Source of the DNA: Allofranklinella schreckenbergeri
GTDB taxonomy: Bacteria; Pseudomonadota; Gammaproteobacteria; Burkholderiales; Burkholderiaceae_C
DNA: 64,000 nt
Assembly (NCBI RefSeq): GCF_003703475.1
Contig: NZ_RDQM01000005.1
Coordinates: 1 to 64,000 of the forward strand
Reading direction: 5' to 3'
Part shown: positions 62,170 to 64,000 of the stretch, piece by piece
How positions within the stretch are numbered: the first letter of the stretch is position 1
Layout of the letters: every line of letters starts with the position of its first letter
The notes under the pieces: model-generated
Database searches by the model: none
Told to the model about the DNA's origin: nothing
The model's input: the letters and a program-made list of their open reading frames with translations, nothing else
Program-made: the position numbers and the translations under genes

Positions 62170-62783
62170 ACGAACATCTCCTTGAGCTTGTCAACGGCAC
62201 CCTTGGTCACCAGCACTTTCTTGAAGTGCACCAGCGACAGGGGATCAACGTAACGCGGCTCGATGACATACACGTTGGCCAGATTGCGCGAAGCCAGATA
62301 GAGGTTCTCATCCACCTCAGAGGCAATCAACAACGCGGAATCCACCTTCATGTTCTTGAGTTTGGAAGCAAAAGCCTTGGTCTTAGGCGTATCGAGCTTG
62401 ATATCTTCCACCACCGACAGACGGCCATCAGCGACCAGCTTGGAGAGGATGGAAGCCATACCAACACGGTACTGCTTCTTGTTGACCTTGTGCGAATAAT
62501 TTTCCTCGGGCAAGTTCGGAAAAATGCGACCACCCCCACGCCACAGCGGCGAGGAAGTCATACCAGCGCGAGCATTGCCCGTACCTTTTTGACGGAAAGG
62601 CTTTTTGGTCGAATGGCGAACCTGTTGGCGATCCTTCTGGGCACGCGTAGCCTGACGGGCATTGGCCCGATAAGCCACCACGAGTTGATGGATCAAAGCC
62701 TCGTTGTAATCGCGACCAAACAGCACTTCAGGCACATCCACAGTCGATGCCTGACCTTGTTCATTGAGGAGCTCGACCTGCAT
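62166..62783 (-). CDS. rplD: Ribosomal protein L4 (uL4)
   Basis: L4 reaches the exit tunnel and in E. coli also represses the S10 operon. The 205-residue protein begins [20 protein letters not shown] and has [20 protein letters not shown] and [20 protein letters not shown] in its tunnel loop. Its ATG shares one base with the rplC stop (TAATG), and its stop overlaps rplW. Whether it autoregulates this cluster, which here lacks rpsJ upstream, is open. Confidence 0.97.
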   Translation of the reverse strand: MQVELLNEQGQASTVDVPEVLFGRDYNEALIHQLVVAYRANARQATRAQKDRQQVRHSTKKPFRQKGTGNARAGMTSSPLWRGGGRIFPNLPEENYSHKVNKKQYRVGMASILSKLVADGRLSVVEDIKLDTPKTKAFASKLKNMKVDSALLIASEVDENLYLASRNLANVYVIEPRYVDPLSLVHFKKVLVTKGAVDKLKEMFV

Positions 62784-63457
62784 TATTGGGCTCCTTTCTT
62801 GGCCTCAGCCTTGACAGAAGGACGCACCGTCACAAAACCACCCTTAGAGCCAGGCACCGCCCCTTTGATGAGCAGCAACTGACGAGCTTCGTCGATGCGA
62901 ACGATATCCAGGTTTTGCGTCGTCACAGTCTCATCACCCAGATGACCTGTCATGCGCTTGCCAGGAAAAATACGACCAGGATCTTGCGCCATACCGATGG
63001 AACCAGGCACACGGTGCGAACGGCTGTTACCGTGCGAAGCGCGCTGCGAGCCAAAGTTGTGGCGCTTGATGGTGCCGGCGTAGCCCTTACCAATGGAAGT
63101 GCCTTGCACGTCCACCTTCTGACCTACCGAGAAGATATTGGCCACAGGCACTTGCGCACCAGCAGCATATTGACCGGCCGTTTCCGCAGTCACGCGGAAT
63201 TCACGAACGACCTCACCCGCTTGCACACCTGCTTTGGACAGATGGCCCGCCTCAGGCTTGGTCACACGCGAGGCCTTGCGCGACCCATAGGTCACCTGCA
63301 AGGCGGTGTAACCGTCGTTCTCTTGGGTTTTGACCTGGGTCACACGGTTATCGGATACATCCACCACCGTAACAGGGATGGACTCCCCGTCATCGGTGAA
63401 CAGGCGCATCATGCCCACCTTGCGGCCCAGCAACCCCAGGGAGTTACTCAGACTCAT
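62783..63457 (-). CDS. rplC: Ribosomal protein L3 (uL3)
   Basis: L3 starts 50S assembly. The 224-residue protein begins [20 protein letters not shown] and shows the conserved loop around [20 protein letters not shown] and [20 protein letters not shown]; the glutamine of the methylated GQ site falls in the QDPGRIF region. The ATG at 63457 matches the family; the frame stays open for 83 codons upstream without homology. It is the first gene of the cluster here, with no rpsJ before it. Confidence 0.97.
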   Translation of the reverse strand: MSLSNSLGLLGRKVGMMRLFTDDGESIPVTVVDVSDNRVTQVKTQENDGYTALQVTYGSRKASRVTKPEAGHLSKAGVQAGEVVREFRVTAETAGQYAAGAQVPVANIFSVGQKVDVQGTSIGKGYAGTIKRHNFGSQRASHGNSRSHRVPGSIGMAQDPGRIFPGKRMTGHLGDETVTTQNLDIVRIDEARQLLLIKGAVPGSKGGFVTVRPSVKAEAKKGAQ

Positions 63458-63812
63458 GTTATTACTCCGAAACCCCCGCCGTGGCCACTGCAATTGGTAG
63501 CGCACGTTGCCGCCCGGCGCCCAACGGCTCTTGGCGACTGCGAAGGAAGGTTGAAAAAACTCCGCCGAAATGGCGAAGCCCGCGATTCTAGCCCGCTTCG
63601 AGCGGCACGCGCAAGCCAGCCAAGCTGAACTTCGCATATTCCCTACACCAAAACCGCTTCTCTTGATGCCGCCGTGCCATGGGGACTTACCCCATTGTCG
63701 CCCCAAGGGCGCATAACTAACATTTGCGCGCTTCCAACAACCATCGCTTGCTGCATGCTTGCGGGCATTCCACCGCTGGCCTGTCGCTTTTGGGCGCTAT
63801 GCAGGTAACGCA
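63458..63812. other. Divergent control region between rplC and the LivG-like gene
   Basis: About 355 bases without a credible gene. It must hold the leader and promoter of the ribosomal cluster on the minus strand and the promoter of the ABC gene on the plus strand. I could not place hexamers or an L4-type leader structure with confidence. rpsJ, often found at this point, is absent. Confidence 0.5.
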
Positions 63813-64000
63813 ATGACCGACATCATCCTCTCAACAAAAAACCTGACCAAGGAGTTCAAAGGCTTCACTGCGGTGGACAACGTGAACCTCCAGATTCAGC
63901 GCGGGCATATCCACGCGCTGATTGGCCCCAACGGGGCCGGGAAAACCACTTGCTTTAATTTGTTGACCAAATTTCTGGTGCCCACGCGCGGCACCATCAT
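63813..64000 (+). CDS. LivG-like ABC transporter ATPase, 5' fragment
   Basis: The first 62 codons of an ATPase begin MTDIILSTKNLTKEFKGFTA and include AVDNVNLQIQRGHIHALIGP and the Walker A NGAGKTTCFNLLTKFL. The cysteine after GKTT and the FNLLT stretch are typical of LivG, the ATPase of branched-chain amino acid and related (urea, amide) transporters. The gene runs off the end of the window, so substrate and partners are unseen. Confidence 0.85.
   Translation, partial: MTDIILSTKNLTKEFKGFTAVDNVNLQIQRGHIHALIGPNGAGKTTCFNLLTKFLVPTRGTI

Overview
The window is high-GC chromosomal DNA from a betaproteobacterium, most likely Burkholderiales and close to Comamonadaceae. This rests on the aroK-aroB-dgt order, leuC-entericidin-leuD, lptG-lptF divergent from pepA, a Bug-family binding protein, a DUF1328 protein and the sequence character of RNase E, IF-3 and the ribosomal proteins. 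No database search was possible, so the placement is an inference.

Layout. 1-1041: tail of an IS3-type transposase, then a DUF883/ElaB-like protein and a DUF1328 membrane protein. 1257-4459: aroK, aroB, dgt. 4752-9743: a SapC-family protein convergent with rne, then a gene-poor stretch. 9756-14613: GGDEF-EAL protein, a 277-bp nested palindromic element, yaaA, and ackA on the minus strand downstream of a MaoC/phosphate acyltransferase gene (to 16267). 16474-16672: two tRNA-Arg(ACG) genes. 16967-19573: thrS and infC, the latter probably starting at ATA. 19661-20701: asparaginase. 20934-30901: a dipeptide-type ABC transporter (dppA, B, C, D, F) split by a Bug-type binding protein and three genes that together make 2,3-dihydroxybenzoate (entC, entB, entA). 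31115-33671: leuC, a small lipoprotein, leuD. 33820-38893: lptG/lptF, pepA, a degenerate acyl-carrier-like protein, and a GDSL lipoprotein esterase. 39044-48322: surface glycan genes (a 1397-residue methyltransferase/GT2/GT4 fusion, a GT2, a WecA/MraY-type transferase), fdxA with its reductase, and a DUF4214 methyltransferase. 48674-55969: a 2431-residue secreted repeat protein. 56456-58369: NamZ-like muramidase, a 41-residue membrane protein and a DOMON-like protein. 58560-63457: S10-type ribosomal cluster from rplC to rpsQ. 63813-64000: start of a LivG-like ATPase.

The strongest unexplained signal is a family of about 67-bp imperfect palindromes. Fifteen copies in both orientations lie only between genes from 3.1 to 58.5 kb, and several sit where a usual bacterial gene order is broken (leuD without leuB, rpsQ without the spc genes, dppB separated from dppC). 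The second is the dihydroxybenzoate pathway embedded in a peptide-type importer with no adenylation enzyme or peptide synthetase in view, which suggests free catechol use or catechol-linked metal uptake. The third is the cell-surface block: a giant protein with nine disulfide-type repeats beside glycan-building enzymes of unusual architecture.
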